A stretch of 54,024 nucleotides of DNA from an uncultured Collinsella sp. (GCA_958427355.1 CAUACA010000015.1:1-54024), one strand, 5' to 3'; counted from the stretch's first letter, positions 19,195-30,298 are shown. Program-made: numbers and translations. The notes: generated by a model not told the origin, from the letters alone.

Positions 19195-20022
19195 ATGGCC
19201 TTTGCAGAAAAGCTCATCGCTGTCCGTCGCGCCCATCACCTTACCCAAGAGCAGCTCGCCGCCAAACTATTTGTCACGCGCCAAGCCGTCAGCCGTTGGG
19301 AGCGCGACGAGGTCACGCCGGGCATCGACATGATGAAGCTCATCGCCGCCGTGACCGGCGAGCCTCTGTCTCATCTGCTCGAGATGCCCGAGCACTATTG
19401 CCAGAGCTGCGGCATGATACTCACGCCCAACGACTGCGGCACCGACGCCGCGGGCGCCACGACCGACCATTACTGCAAGTGGTGCTACGACCACGGCAAG
19501 TACACCTACGACACCACTATGGAGGCGATGATTGAGGATTGTGCCCCGCGCCTGGCGCAAAACACCGGCATGTCGCTCGACGAAGCCGTCTCGCTCATGG
19601 GCGCTGTCCTGCCGCAACTGGAGCGCTGGCGCACCGTGCAGGAAAACGAGGAGCGCTACGGTGCCGAAGCCCGGGCGCGCTATGGCGATGAGGCTATCGA
19701 TGCGGCAAACGAAGCGCTGCTGGACATGGACCCCGAGACATGGAACGACATGAAGGAACTTGAACGCGCTATTCTGGGCCAACTCTCGATTGCCATGGGC
19801 GATGGCGATGCGAATGGAAGCGAGGCTCGCAAGCTTGTCGCGATGCATCGTCGCTGGATTGCCCTCAACTGGAGATGCGAGCCCCAGAACGAAGCGTACC
19901 TGGGCCTCGCCAATGGTTATCTTGCCGACCAGCGCTTTGTTGACTACTACGACAAGCCCTGCGGCACCGGAGCCGCGGCGTTTCTGGTCCAGGCCATCGA
20001 GTCGTCACTGGTCCGCGCATAG
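19195..20022 (+). CDS. XRE-type HTH regulator with zinc ribbon and TipAS-like domain
   Basis: A 275-residue three-domain protein. Residues 1-60 are a Cro/C1-type HTH; residues 68-105 are a zinc ribbon with Cys69, Cys72, Cys94 and Cys97 (HYCQSCG and YCKWCYDHGKYTYD); residues about 120-270 match the TipAS antibiotic-recognition domain, with the ERYG repeats, HRRWIALNW, YLADQRFVDYYD and a closing GTGAAAFLVQAI. TipAS normally sits behind a MerR HTH and binds thiopeptides. Here it is joined to a different DNA-binding domain. It is probably a ligand-responsive repressor or activator of itself or the divergent gene. AAAGGAG precedes the ATG. Confidence 0.88.
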   Translation: MAFAEKLIAVRRAHHLTQEQLAAKLFVTRQAVSRWERDEVTPGIDMMKLIAAVTGEPLSHLLEMPEHYCQSCGMILTPNDCGTDAAGATTDHYCKWCYDHGKYTYDTTMEAMIEDCAPRLAQNTGMSLDEAVSLMGAVLPQLERWRTVQENEERYGAEARARYGDEAIDAANEALLDMDPETWNDMKELERAILGQLSIAMGDGDANGSEARKLVAMHRRWIALNWRCEPQNEAYLGLANGYLADQRFVDYYDKPCGTGAAAFLVQAIESSLVRA

Positions 20023-20073
20023 ACCGCGGCGGCTTTGGGTATTTCAATCAAAACCGCAACCGATTGGAGACCT

Positions 20074-20319
20074 ATGACTACTGATCACGAGCTCGTGCTT
20101 TACGTTATGACCGGCTGCCCGTATTGCATAAAGGTCAAGTGCTTTTTAGCCGATAACGGCGTGACCATTCCCGAGCGCAATATCTCGACCGATACCGAAG
20201 CCGAGCAGACACTCATCGCCGCCGGCGGAAAGCGCCAGGTTCCCTGCCTATTCATCGACGGCAAGCCACTCTACGAGTCGAGCGACATCATCGCATGGGT
20301 ACAGAAGAACCTGCTCTAG
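20074..20319 (+). CDS. Glutaredoxin family protein
   Basis: An 81-residue thioredoxin-fold protein with the active site CPYC, the cis-proline loop VPCLFIDG and a closing ESSDIIAWV helix. This is a complete glutaredoxin that reduces disulfides or mixed disulfides with a low-molecular-weight thiol. GGAGA lies before the ATG at 20074. It follows the TipAS-type regulator by 51 bp and is probably cotranscribed with it, which links the regulator to redox stress by context only. Confidence 0.9.
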   Translation: MTTDHELVLYVMTGCPYCIKVKCFLADNGVTIPERNISTDTEAEQTLIAAGGKRQVPCLFIDGKPLYESSDIIAWVQKNLL

Positions 20320-20361
20320 CATGCGCATCCCGTCCGCCCAAGGCCCCACCCCATACGGCCT

Positions 20362-20436
20362 AAACATGTACACCAGCATCCAAAGTCGACATTTTTCGAC
20401 ATCTTTGGATGCTGACGTACAGTTTTTGGGTAGTCA
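20362..20436 (+). repeat. Intergenic hairpin repeat, copy 1
   Basis: The core at 20374-20414 is a palindrome whose 12-bp arms CAGCATCCAAAG/CTTTGGATGCTG enclose TCGA pairs. A second copy at 21441-21515 shares about 65 nt, including the flanking AAACAT-TAC on the left and GTACAG-TTTT, then TAGTCAT, on the right. The GTAC ends extend the symmetry. It follows the glutaredoxin gene and may end its transcript. Confidence 0.85.
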
Positions 20437-20520
20437 TGGACGCTCTTAGCCGGCTAATTGTTTGAGGCGACCTTTGGATTATGGCTGTTTGACGCCTCTG
20501 GAAAGGTTTCCGAGAGGGCT

Positions 20521-20750
20521 GTGGTCAAAAAAAGGCAAATATGAGTACTGCTACCTGTTTAGTAGCAGCGATTTTGATCACTTCAGGAACCATTCAACGT
20601 TCCACTCGTCCGCAGACGACATTATTTCTCCTCATATGTTCAATAAAAGTAGCTCCTAATGGGAACAAATCTCATCAGGAGCTACTATTTATAGCAAAAT
20701 AAATGCAACCATAATGGCAACAGTACTCATATTTGCCCTTTTTTGACCAC
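20521..20750. repeat. 30-bp inverted repeat enclosing a hairpin (possible miniature element)
   Basis: Bases 20521-20550 (GTGGTCAAAA...GAGTACTG) and 20721-20750 are inverted copies with one mismatch in 30; similarity continues weakly outward with GAGGG. Between them are AGTAGCTCCT/AGGAGCTACT arms (20648-20657 and 20677-20686) forming a stem near the right end. The two small reading frames over the arms encode the same SKKGKYEYC-type string only because the DNA is repeated. No transposase is present. Confidence 0.75.
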
Positions 20751-20852
20751 GACCCTCCAGAATAGTCGCTGAGAACGACACTAAATGACAAAATCCGGCA
20801 CTTGGACGTTCTTATATGAGTAGCCATTGAAGGACACCTAACGACTACTCCC

Positions 20853-20877
20853 ATTCGCGACACACTGTGTCGCGAAT
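20853..20877. repeat. Perfect 25-nt palindrome
   Basis: Arms ATTCGCGACACA (20853-20864) and TGTGTCGCGAAT (20866-20877) flank a single central C. It lies in the gene-free stretch 20320-21153 and could be a protein-binding site or a remnant of a mobile element end. Confidence 0.8.
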
Positions 20878-21067
20878 TAAGCTGGTCCCATTACCGAAGA
20901 CCAGTGAGAGCTCCTGCCCAGAATCTCGATAGCTTAATAAAGCGCTCCCCTCCGGAAGTTCAATGGGCATCCAAATTCCAAGCTGAAAAGCAAAGGAGTA
21001 TCGAAGCCGTCAATGCTCATTTCCTATCGAACACGCGGGTCAAAACAAGCTAATTAGCCTGATAAAC

Positions 21068-21102
21068 TGTTTATATTTTTGTCTACAAAACTGTATACAA
21101 AA
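21068..21102 (+). promoter_or_regulatory. Three 12-bp-spaced TGTNTAYA words upstream of the RHH gene
   Basis: TGTTTATA (21068), TGTCTACA (21080) and TGTATACA (21092) recur at exactly 12-bp steps; the last is a perfect palindrome. Ribbon-helix-helix dimers bind arrays of short sites with about one helical turn spacing, so this is a plausible autoregulatory operator for the gene at 21154. Confidence 0.5.
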
Positions 21103-21153
21103 AGAGTATCCGTTGACCTGTGCTCGACATTATGCCGATCGATAGGAGGCGCT

Positions 21154-21420
21154 ATGGACGCTAAGCAGCTCGAAAAGATGATGGGGTTTGCTCCCGGAGA
21201 GTTGGAGAAAGCCGCGAAGGCATACGAAAAAGATGAATGGCCGAAGGGTCGCACCATCAAGCTGGGAAGGCCGTCGATCTCCGATGAGCCAAGCGTCGTT
21301 ATATCAGCACGTGTGGGCGAATCGATTCTTGAGGCGTTTGACGAAAAAGCCAAACGCCATGGGCAAACACGCACGGAGCGGCTCAGAGAGCTCATTACAC
21401 TTGATGCACTGATTGCCTAG
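21154..21420 (+). CDS. Ribbon-helix-helix protein, orphan antitoxin-like
   Basis: An 88-residue protein. The N-terminal part (MDAKQLEKMMGFAPGELEKAA) resembles leader segments of actinobacterial antitoxins; the C-terminal part (SVVISARVGESILEAFDEKAKRHGQTRTERLRELI) has the strand-helix-helix pattern of CopG/Arc DNA-binding domains. AGGAGG precedes the ATG at 21154; an open frame to 21079 lacks a ribosome site. No toxin gene follows: the next 160 bp are repeats. It may be an orphan antitoxin or a small repressor. The spaced words just upstream fit autoregulation. Confidence 0.75.
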   Translation: MDAKQLEKMMGFAPGELEKAAKAYEKDEWPKGRTIKLGRPSISDEPSVVISARVGESILEAFDEKAKRHGQTRTERLRELITLDALIA

Positions 21421-21440
21421 GCCCGCTCCCCCGTCGACCC

Positions 21441-21515
21441 AAACATATACGCCAGCATCCAAAGTCGACATTTTTCGACATCTTTGGATGCTGGCGTACA
21501 GCTTTTATAGCTAGT
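21441..21515 (+). repeat. Intergenic hairpin repeat, copy 2
   Basis: This is the second copy of the element at 20362-20436, in the same orientation, with the core at 21453-21493. Here the outer arms TACGCCAGCATCC and GGATGCTGGCGTA pair perfectly, so the substitutions relative to copy 1 keep or improve pairing. It follows the RHH gene as copy 1 follows the glutaredoxin gene. Confidence 0.85.
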
Positions 21516-21532
21516 CATTGGGGACACTCATT

Positions 21533-21572
21533 GGGGACGTTCATAAATGACTAGTCGTTAAAGAACGTCCCC
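21533..21572. repeat. GGGGACGTTC hairpin with TGACTAGTC loop
   Basis: A 10-bp perfect stem, GGGGACGTTC at 21533-21542 with GAACGTCCCC at 21563-21572, encloses ATGACTAGTCG. The 12-mer AATGACTAGTCG at 21546-21557 occurs again at 48-59 of the window, and CTAGTCATTGGGGAC at 21511-21525 is a further variant. It lies at the 3' end of the dihydrouridine synthase gene. Confidence 0.7.
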
Positions 21573-21581
21573 GATGACTAA

Positions 21582-22541
21582 CTAACCGTGGAAGCAGGCT
21601 ATGGGTGCGAGTGGCTGCTCGCGAAAGACGCGCTCGACGGCGGCGCGGTATTCGTCGACTTTTTTGGTCTTACGTACGAGCTTGTGAACGGTAGCGGGGT
21701 CGGCGAAGGCGCATTTGGCGTAGAACCACCACTCCTTCATGCGAAAGACCGCATTGCCGCCAATCTCTTCTGCATAGGCCGCAAACAGCGTGTCGTGGAA
21801 ACGTTGCAGTTCGGCTGCCGTGACAGTGGGACCGCCCTTAACCATGCGAGCCAGCGCGGGGTTCGCGAGCAGGCCGCGTCCCAGCATTACATGGCGCGTG
21901 CCGGGATAGGCCCCCACCAGCGCGTCCATATCCTCAAGATCGAAAATGTCGCCGTTATAGGCCACGGGGAACGGCGCACGCTCCAGCGTCTCGCCGTAAA
22001 ACTCCTTGCGCGGCGATCCCGTATAGCGGTCCTTTTGCACGCGCGGGTGCACGATCAGCTCTGCCAACGGCATGCGGCAATACAGATCGAGCACGCGCTC
22101 GTATTCGTCGTCATTCTCCAGCCCCAGCCTGGTCTTGACCGACACCGGCAACGGCGACCGCTCGCACACATCGCTTAAGAACGCCTCGAGCTCGTCGAGA
22201 TTGCGCAAGAAACCCGAGCCCTTGCCCTTGGCGACAACCGTTCCCGAAGGACAACCCAAGTTGAGATTGACCTCGCGATAGCCCATGTCGGCGAGCACCT
22301 GTGCCGCCCACACAAACTCGTCCGCGTTCTTGGACATCAGCTGAGGCACCACGTTGAGCCCCTGGTTATTGGCAGGATCGATCTCCTTAAACGCCTTGCC
22401 GCCAAAGCGGTTTCCCACCCGCGGCGGCGGCAAAAACGGCGTGTAATAGCAATCGAGCGCGCCGAAGCACTCCGCATGCACGCGACGGAACACATGCCCG
22501 GTAATCCCCTCCATAGGGGCCAACGATAGAATCATCAACAT
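21582..22541 (-). CDS. tRNA-dihydrouridine synthase family protein
   Basis: A 319-residue TIM-barrel flavoenzyme that reduces uridines in the tRNA D-loop with NADPH. The opening LSLAPMEGIT, the catalytic cysteine segment NLNLGCPSGTVVAKGKGSGFL, and VSVKTRLG are family hallmarks, and VMLGRGLLANP is the phosphate-binding end. It is closer to DusC/DusB-type relatives than to DusA; exact uridine positions cannot be told. The ATG choice (22541 or 22535) is uncertain because the ribosome site is weak. It stands alone between repeat hairpins. Confidence 0.92.
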   Translation of the reverse strand: MLMILSLAPMEGITGHVFRRVHAECFGALDCYYTPFLPPPRVGNRFGGKAFKEIDPANNQGLNVVPQLMSKNADEFVWAAQVLADMGYREVNLNLGCPSGTVVAKGKGSGFLRNLDELEAFLSDVCERSPLPVSVKTRLGLENDDEYERVLDLYCRMPLAELIVHPRVQKDRYTGSPRKEFYGETLERAPFPVAYNGDIFDLEDMDALVGAYPGTRHVMLGRGLLANPALARMVKGGPTVTAAELQRFHDTLFAAYAEEIGGNAVFRMKEWWFYAKCAFADPATVHKLVRKTKKVDEYRAAVERVFREQPLAPIACFHG

Positions 22542-22554
22542 CTACTCTCAGATC

Positions 22555-22590
22555 AATGCGACAAAGGGACTGCCCCCTTGTCACATGCAT
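22555..22590. repeat. GACAAAGGG hairpin repeat, copy 1
   Basis: GCGACAAAGGG and CCCTTGTCACATG form a stem around a short loop, just 5' of the dihydrouridine synthase gene. The same design recurs at 22737-22769. Confidence 0.65.
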
Positions 22591-22736
22591 TATGCCTTGT
22601 GCCTCGGGCGATTCACAAGATAGAGGTGACTACTTGACGATGACCGCCCTTCCAGCCGCCCCCGCGCAACGAAGGTGAATACTTTCCTGGGAAGTGAACG
22701 AGTGAAAAGTATTAGACCTCGATTTACATGCCGCTC

Positions 22737-22767
22737 AATGTGACAAAGGGGCCGTCCCTTTGTCACA

Positions 22768-22769
<2 letters not shown>
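22737..22769. repeat. GACAAAGGG hairpin repeat, copy 2
   Basis: Perfect 14-bp arms AATGTGACAAAGGG and CCCTTTGTCACATT flank a 5-nt loop. The hairpin overlaps the last codon of the large ABC gene on the minus strand and may stabilise or end its transcript, though no T-run follows. Confidence 0.75.
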
Positions 22770-26022
<3,253 letters not shown>

Positions 26023-26167
26023 GGACGGCAACCTCTCCCACGCGGGCGCACTTGCCCGCTCTCCCCCGCCGTTCGTATTCGACGCGTTTGTCCTACTCTA
26101 TCCCCATTTGTTGCCGGAGCCAGTGAGGAATGTAACGAAGCGCGCCAAAAAACGAACGGGACGGCGC

Positions 26168-26197
26168 CCAAAAGAAGAGGTCCCGAGCGGGACCTCT
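26168..26197 (-). terminator. Intrinsic terminator of the redox operon
   Basis: Arms AGAGGTCCCG (26176-26185) and CGGGACCTCT (26188-26197) form a tight stem, followed in the minus direction by TTCTTTTGG. It lies about 80 bp after the TlpA-like gene. Confidence 0.7.
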
Positions 26198-26275
26198 ATA
26201 TGGTGAAGCTTATCTTAAAAGGTAGCGGACTACTTCGCACAGCGACACACGATCCTCGCCATGCTTTACACGTTT

Positions 26276-27247
26276 TTACTGCTCGCTATTCGCAATCGCC
26301 TGGTCGATAATCTTGTCGAGCGCTGCGCGCTGCTCAGCGGAGCTGATGGCGCCCACGATGGGCTCCCCTACGATGTTGCCATTCTGATCGATGACATACG
26401 TTGTCGGGAACGAGAACAAATTTGACGTAAACTTACCGGCCTCGCTATCCGACTTGAACCAGATGTTCTTATATGTCACGCCCTTCTTGCTCAGCACGTC
26501 CTTGGCATCTGCAATCTCGCCCTTGTTGCCATCGAGCGTAAAGGAATTGACGCCCACGACCTGGCCGCCCTTCTCGGCAAGCTCCTGATTCAGTTTCTCA
26601 AGATCGCCCAGCTCGCCCACGCACGGCTTGCAAGTGGTGAACCAGAAGTTCATGACGGTGACCTTGTTCTTAGAGAACAGCTCGTCGCTGCTCACGTCGT
26701 TGCCATCCAGGTCCTTGCCCGTAAAGCTGGGGAACTTCGTCGCCTCGCTCGAAGCATTGGCACCAGCCGTCATGCCAGCGGTCGAAGCGTCGACGCTCTC
26801 GCCTGCGCTCGGCGTGTTTCCACAGCCGGGGAACTCCTTCTCCAAGCTCTCGAGCTTGTCCTCGATCTCCTTGATCTGCTGCGCACCGGCCTTGAGCGTC
26901 TTAAGCTCATCCGCCGTGAACTCATCCTTGGCACCGTCGATGGTCTTGAGCAGGAAATCGCCGTAATTGCTGCCGTCCTCAATCATTGCCGAGTCTTTAT
27001 TTGCCGCATTGAATACCTTTTCCCACAGCGCGTTATCACTCGAAAGGATATCGTTCTCCTTTTTCATGAGCTTCGCATACAACTCGGCGGCCTCGTCGGC
27101 ATTGGCCGGCTTCTGCGCAGTGAGTTCTGCGATCTTAGGATCGGAGCTCGCAGATTCGCTCACATTGCCACCGGGCGCCGAACATGCCACAAGGCACAAG
27201 GCCAATACCGGCACCATAAACAGGGCCGCAATCTTAGAAAGCTTCAT
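26276..27247 (-). CDS. TlpA-like thioredoxin-fold lipoprotein
   Basis: A 323-residue exported protein. Residues 1-22 are a lipoprotein signal with lipobox LVAC (Cys22). Residues about 30-140 are helical and uncharacterised; residues about 170-320 are a redoxin/TlpA domain with the active-site motif CKPC at 206-209 and the cis-proline loop near PTTYVI. It should reduce or exchange disulfides on the outer face of the membrane. The second ATG (27247) has GGAGG at the right distance; the first is too close. Third gene of an operon after the CXXC protein and the polyferredoxin, which could supply its electrons. Confidence 0.9.
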   Translation of the reverse strand: MKLSKIAALFMVPVLALCLVACSAPGGNVSESASSDPKIAELTAQKPANADEAAELYAKLMKKENDILSSDNALWEKVFNAANKDSAMIEDGSNYGDFLLKTIDGAKDEFTADELKTLKAGAQQIKEIEDKLESLEKEFPGCGNTPSAGESVDASTAGMTAGANASSEATKFPSFTGKDLDGNDVSSDELFSKNKVTVMNFWFTTCKPCVGELGDLEKLNQELAEKGGQVVGVNSFTLDGNKGEIADAKDVLSKKGVTYKNIWFKSDSEAGKFTSNLFSFPTTYVIDQNGNIVGEPIVGAISSAEQRAALDKIIDQAIANSEQ

Positions 27248-27276
27248 GGTCATTCCTCCGTTTTGTCGAAGCTTGT

Positions 27277-28179
27277 TTACTTTTTATCGGCGGTCAAGGG
27301 AAGCTTTTCCGCCGACACATCCAGGCCATAGCGATAGCTGATGGCATCGACAGGACAGGCCCCGATGCACTTTCCGCACCGGATGCATTCGGCATGATTG
27401 GGCGCGCGGACCACATCAACGTCCATCTGACAAACCTTTGAGCACTTGCCGCACGAGACACATTTGCATGCATCGACCCGGATTCCCAGCAGGGATACCT
27501 TATTCATGAGCGCATAGAATGCGCCGAGTGGACAAATCCATTTGCAGAAGGGGCGGTAGAACAAAACGCTCAGCACTACCACGGCAATGAGAACGGCAAG
27601 TTTCCAGGTAAAGAGCTGCCCCAGCGCAGATCGAATGCCGGCATTGGCAGCCGCCAGCGGAATGGCACCCTCGAGCACACCCTGGGGACAGATGTACTTG
27701 CAAAAGAACGGATCTCCCATCCCCAGGTCGTTGACCACCAGTACAGGCAGCAATACCACAGCAAACAGCAGCACGAAGTATTTGATATACGTAAGCGCCT
27801 TAAGCTTTTTCGTGGAGAACTTTTTGCCGGGAATCTTGTGAAGCAGCTCCTGCAGCCAGCCAAACGGGCACAGAAAGCCGCATACAAAGCGTCCCAGCAG
27901 CACGCCGAGCAAAATGAGCGTACCGGTAACGTAGTAGGAAAAGTTGAACTTGGATGAACCTACCACCGACTGGAACGACCCGATGGGGCACGCACCCGAT
28001 GCCGCGGGGCACGAATAGCAATTAAGTCCAGGTACGCAGACTGTTTTTCCCGCGCCCTGATAGATGCCGCCTTTGGCAAAGTTTGGCAGGTGAATGTTGG
28101 TGACCAGCGTCGCCGCCGCCTGAATGAATCCGCGAAATCGGGCCAAAACATGCGACGCGGTGTTTTCTCTTTTATCCAA
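27277..28179 (-). CDS. Membrane 4Fe-4S polyferredoxin (NapH/NosR/CcoG-like)
   Basis: A 300-residue membrane protein with about four or five helices. It has two CxxxCP-type clusters at membrane borders (FVCGFLCPFG and FCKWICPLGA) and, at the C-terminus, two ferredoxin-type 4Fe-4S motifs (CKCVSCGKCSKVC and CIRCGKCIGACPVD). An early CYSCPAASGACP segment could bind another cluster. It would carry electrons across the membrane to extracytoplasmic acceptors. The likely start is TTG at 28179, preceded by GGAG and overlapping the stop of the small CXXC gene; no ATG fits. Frame upstream of that is out of register with the family. Confidence 0.85.
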   Translation of the reverse strand: MDKRENTASHVLARFRGFIQAAATLVTNIHLPNFAKGGIYQGAGKTVCVPGLNCYSCPAASGACPIGSFQSVVGSSKFNFSYYVTGTLILLGVLLGRFVCGFLCPFGWLQELLHKIPGKKFSTKKLKALTYIKYFVLLFAVVLLPVLVVNDLGMGDPFFCKYICPQGVLEGAIPLAAANAGIRSALGQLFTWKLAVLIAVVVLSVLFYRPFCKWICPLGAFYALMNKVSLLGIRVDACKCVSCGKCSKVCQMDVDVVRAPNHAECIRCGKCIGACPVDAISYRYGLDVSAEKLPLTADKK

Positions 28180-28318
28180 TTCCGATACACTCCAAGCACA
28201 GCCTAATCGCTTTGGCCAGCACGGCATCCGCCTCGCCACGCATAACGCCAAAGCACACCATGGCAATTCCGACGATCAACAAAGCGACCTGTACCATGGG
28301 TTTTACCGCTTTGAACAA
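28172..28318 (-). CDS. CD1871A-type CXXC-motif small membrane protein
   Basis: A 48-residue protein too short for routine gene calling. One hydrophobic helix (VALLIVGIAMVCFGVMRG) is followed by a conserved-looking tail ending LCLECIGIG. The CLEC motif and IGIG end match the small family known only as CD1871A-type CXXC proteins, which occur beside polyferredoxin and TlpA-type genes. The start is TTG with AAAGGAG eight bases upstream, and its last eight bases overlap the next gene, so the two are coupled. Function is unknown; a membrane thiol relay is a fair guess from its partners. Confidence 0.85.
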   Translation of the reverse strand: MFKAVKPMVQVALLIVGIAMVCFGVMRGEADAVLAKAIRLCLECIGIG

Positions 28319-28408
28319 CTCAACCACTCCTTTCGTTACGCGACCATTGGACCATATCGACTATAAAATCCGTGTTAAGCGCGATTTGGAATGTGCAAGG
28401 AGACTGTT

Positions 28409-29083
28409 ATGCGTATTTTGATCGTCGAAGACGAGCGAGCACTGTGCGACGCAATCGCACGCAGCTTGCGAAACTTGGCGTACAGCGTCGACTGCTGCCA
28501 CGACGGGCAGGAGGCGCTCGACCTACTGGGCGTCGAAGTCTTTGACCTCGTGGTACTCGACCTCAACCTTCCCCGTATCGACGGCATGACCGTGCTCAGG
28601 GAACTTAGGAAAACCGATTGCGAGACCAAGGTACTGATTCTGTCCGCGCGTGGCGAAGTATCCGATAAAGTCGCCGGACTCGATGCCGGTGCCAACGATT
28701 ACCTTACCAAGCCGTTTCATCTGGACGAACTTGCGGCGAGGATCCGCAGCCTTACCCTCAGGCGCTTCGCACAAAGCGACATAGTATTAACCTGCGGAAA
28801 GCTCAGCTTTGACACCAAGGCGCGCATCGCTTCCGTGGACAGCGAGGCTTTATCTCTTACACGCAAGGAAACGGGAATCTTGGAATACCTGATGCTTAAT
28901 CAGGGGCGTCCGGTAAGTCAAGAGGAGCTTATCGAGCACGTTTGGGATAGCACCGTGAACAGCTTTAGCAACGCAACCCGCGTTCATATCTCGTCACTCC
29001 GCAAAAAGCTACGCAGCGCTTTGGGATACGACCCGATTCGCAATCGGATTGGAGAGGGCTACGTTATGGAGGATAGCGAATGA
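28409..29083 (+). CDS. OmpR/PhoB family response regulator
   Basis: A 224-residue response regulator. The receiver domain (1-115) has the acidic pair in VEDE, the phospho-acceptor D51 in LVVLDLNLP and the conserved Lys in LTKPF; the C-terminal winged helix (about 130-220) ends in the typical RVHISSLRKKL and GEGYVM segments. AAGGAG precedes the ATG at 28409. Its end overlaps the sensor kinase gene in ATGA. It is divergent from the redox operon across 90 bp and could control it. Confidence 0.95.
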   Translation: MRILIVEDERALCDAIARSLRNLAYSVDCCHDGQEALDLLGVEVFDLVVLDLNLPRIDGMTVLRELRKTDCETKVLILSARGEVSDKVAGLDAGANDYLTKPFHLDELAARIRSLTLRRFAQSDIVLTCGKLSFDTKARIASVDSEALSLTRKETGILEYLMLNQGRPVSQEELIEHVWDSTVNSFSNATRVHISSLRKKLRSALGYDPIRNRIGEGYVMEDSE

Positions 29084-30231
29084 AAAGGCTTTCGCTGCAA
29101 TGGCGCATAACGATTATGACGGCACTGCTGACGTGTGCGGCATGCGTGCTGACGAACTGCCTGGTCGGCTATACGGGCATGCGCTACATGGATGCCATCG
29201 GCAGTGACATCTCGGCCTTTAACGCAACTGGCGAAAATTCGCCCCAAGCGTTCGACCCAACGAAAGCGACCCCCGATGACAAGGTCACGATCGTCGTAAA
29301 CGACGCACAGGAGTCTTTTGGCACGACAACCTGGTGCATCACGGCTGGAGTCACGCTCCTTGGCGGCGTGCTGGCATACTTTGTGAGCGGCCGTGCGCTC
29401 AAACCGCTACGGGCTTTTGCAGCCCAGGTTGAGCGTGTGCAGCCTGACAACCTAAGCGAAATCAGACTCAGTGAAGATGTGCCCACCGAGCTACAACGAT
29501 GCAGCGCCTCTTTCAACGACATGATCGCCCGTCTTGGCGAAGGGTTCTCTGCACAGCGTCAGTTTACCGGCAACGCCGCACACGAGCTGCGCACCCCGCT
29601 CGCCCTTATGCAAGCACAGATTGAACTATTCATCTCCGAGCACCCCGGTTTGCAACCCGAAACGGCCGAGCTGCTCGGCCTGCTACAAGAACAAACCGAG
29701 CGCATGTCTCGAATGGCCAAGGTATTGCTCGAGATGAGCGAGCTCCGCAGCGTTCCTTGCGAGGACGATGTGGAACTTGGCCCCTTGTCCGAAGAGGTCC
29801 TCACCGACCTTGCGCCACTTGCCGAAAATAGGGGCATAGCCCTCAATTGTGCTGGAGACGCTTTAGCAATCGGGAGCGACACGCTCCTCTATCGGCTGGT
29901 GTTTAATCTGGTCGAAAACGCCATCCGTTACAGCCGCTCCGGCTCGACTGTCAACGTCTCCATCAGCGACAGCGACAGCCACGTGTTCCTGCGAGTCGAG
30001 GACCGGGGCCCGGGAATACCCAAGCAGTACCGTGAGAGCATCTTCCAACCGTTCTTTCGCCTGGATAAATCCCGCAGCAGGGCATACGGCGGCGCAGGGC
30101 TCGGACTAGCGCTCGTTTGGGAGATTGCAGCGCTTCACGGTGGCACGGTAGAGGTCGAAGCAAGTTCCGAGAACGGGACTACCATGCTCGTAAGCCTTCC
30201 AAAACGATCCGCAGCGTTAACCGAACAGTAA
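29080..30231 (+). CDS. Sensor histidine kinase
   Basis: A 383-residue membrane kinase, partner of the preceding regulator. Helix 1 is at about 8-31, a 60-residue sensor loop follows, helix 2 is near 88-107, then HAMP, HisKA with H168 in AAHELRTPLA, and HATPase (N-box NLVENAIRYS, G boxes EDRGPGIP and GGAGLGLALV). All catalytic motifs are intact. The small extracytoplasmic loop has no recognisable ligand domain. Translational coupling to the regulator is clear from the ATGA overlap. Confidence 0.94.
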   Translation: MKRLSLQWRITIMTALLTCAACVLTNCLVGYTGMRYMDAIGSDISAFNATGENSPQAFDPTKATPDDKVTIVVNDAQESFGTTTWCITAGVTLLGGVLAYFVSGRALKPLRAFAAQVERVQPDNLSEIRLSEDVPTELQRCSASFNDMIARLGEGFSAQRQFTGNAAHELRTPLALMQAQIELFISEHPGLQPETAELLGLLQEQTERMSRMAKVLLEMSELRSVPCEDDVELGPLSEEVLTDLAPLAENRGIALNCAGDALAIGSDTLLYRLVFNLVENAIRYSRSGSTVNVSISDSDSHVFLRVEDRGPGIPKQYRESIFQPFFRLDKSRSRAYGGAGLGLALVWEIAALHGGTVEVEASSENGTTMLVSLPKRSAALTEQ

Positions 30232-30298
30232 AACGAAAGGGGTCCCGAGCAACAGGAGTACAATTGCTGCATTGTTGCCACCTGATGGGAGATGGAAG

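Noticed and set aside
20462..20863. Two small facing frames sharing an SKKGKYEYC string
   Set aside because: The shared string results from the 30-bp inverted repeat; neither frame has a ribosome site or protein-like composition.
20865..21057. An open frame containing ELSWSHYR, reminiscent of DUF1016-type nuclease proteins
   Set aside because: Only about eight residues fit, there is no start or ribosome site and the rest does not match; possibly a trace of a lost gene but not supportable.
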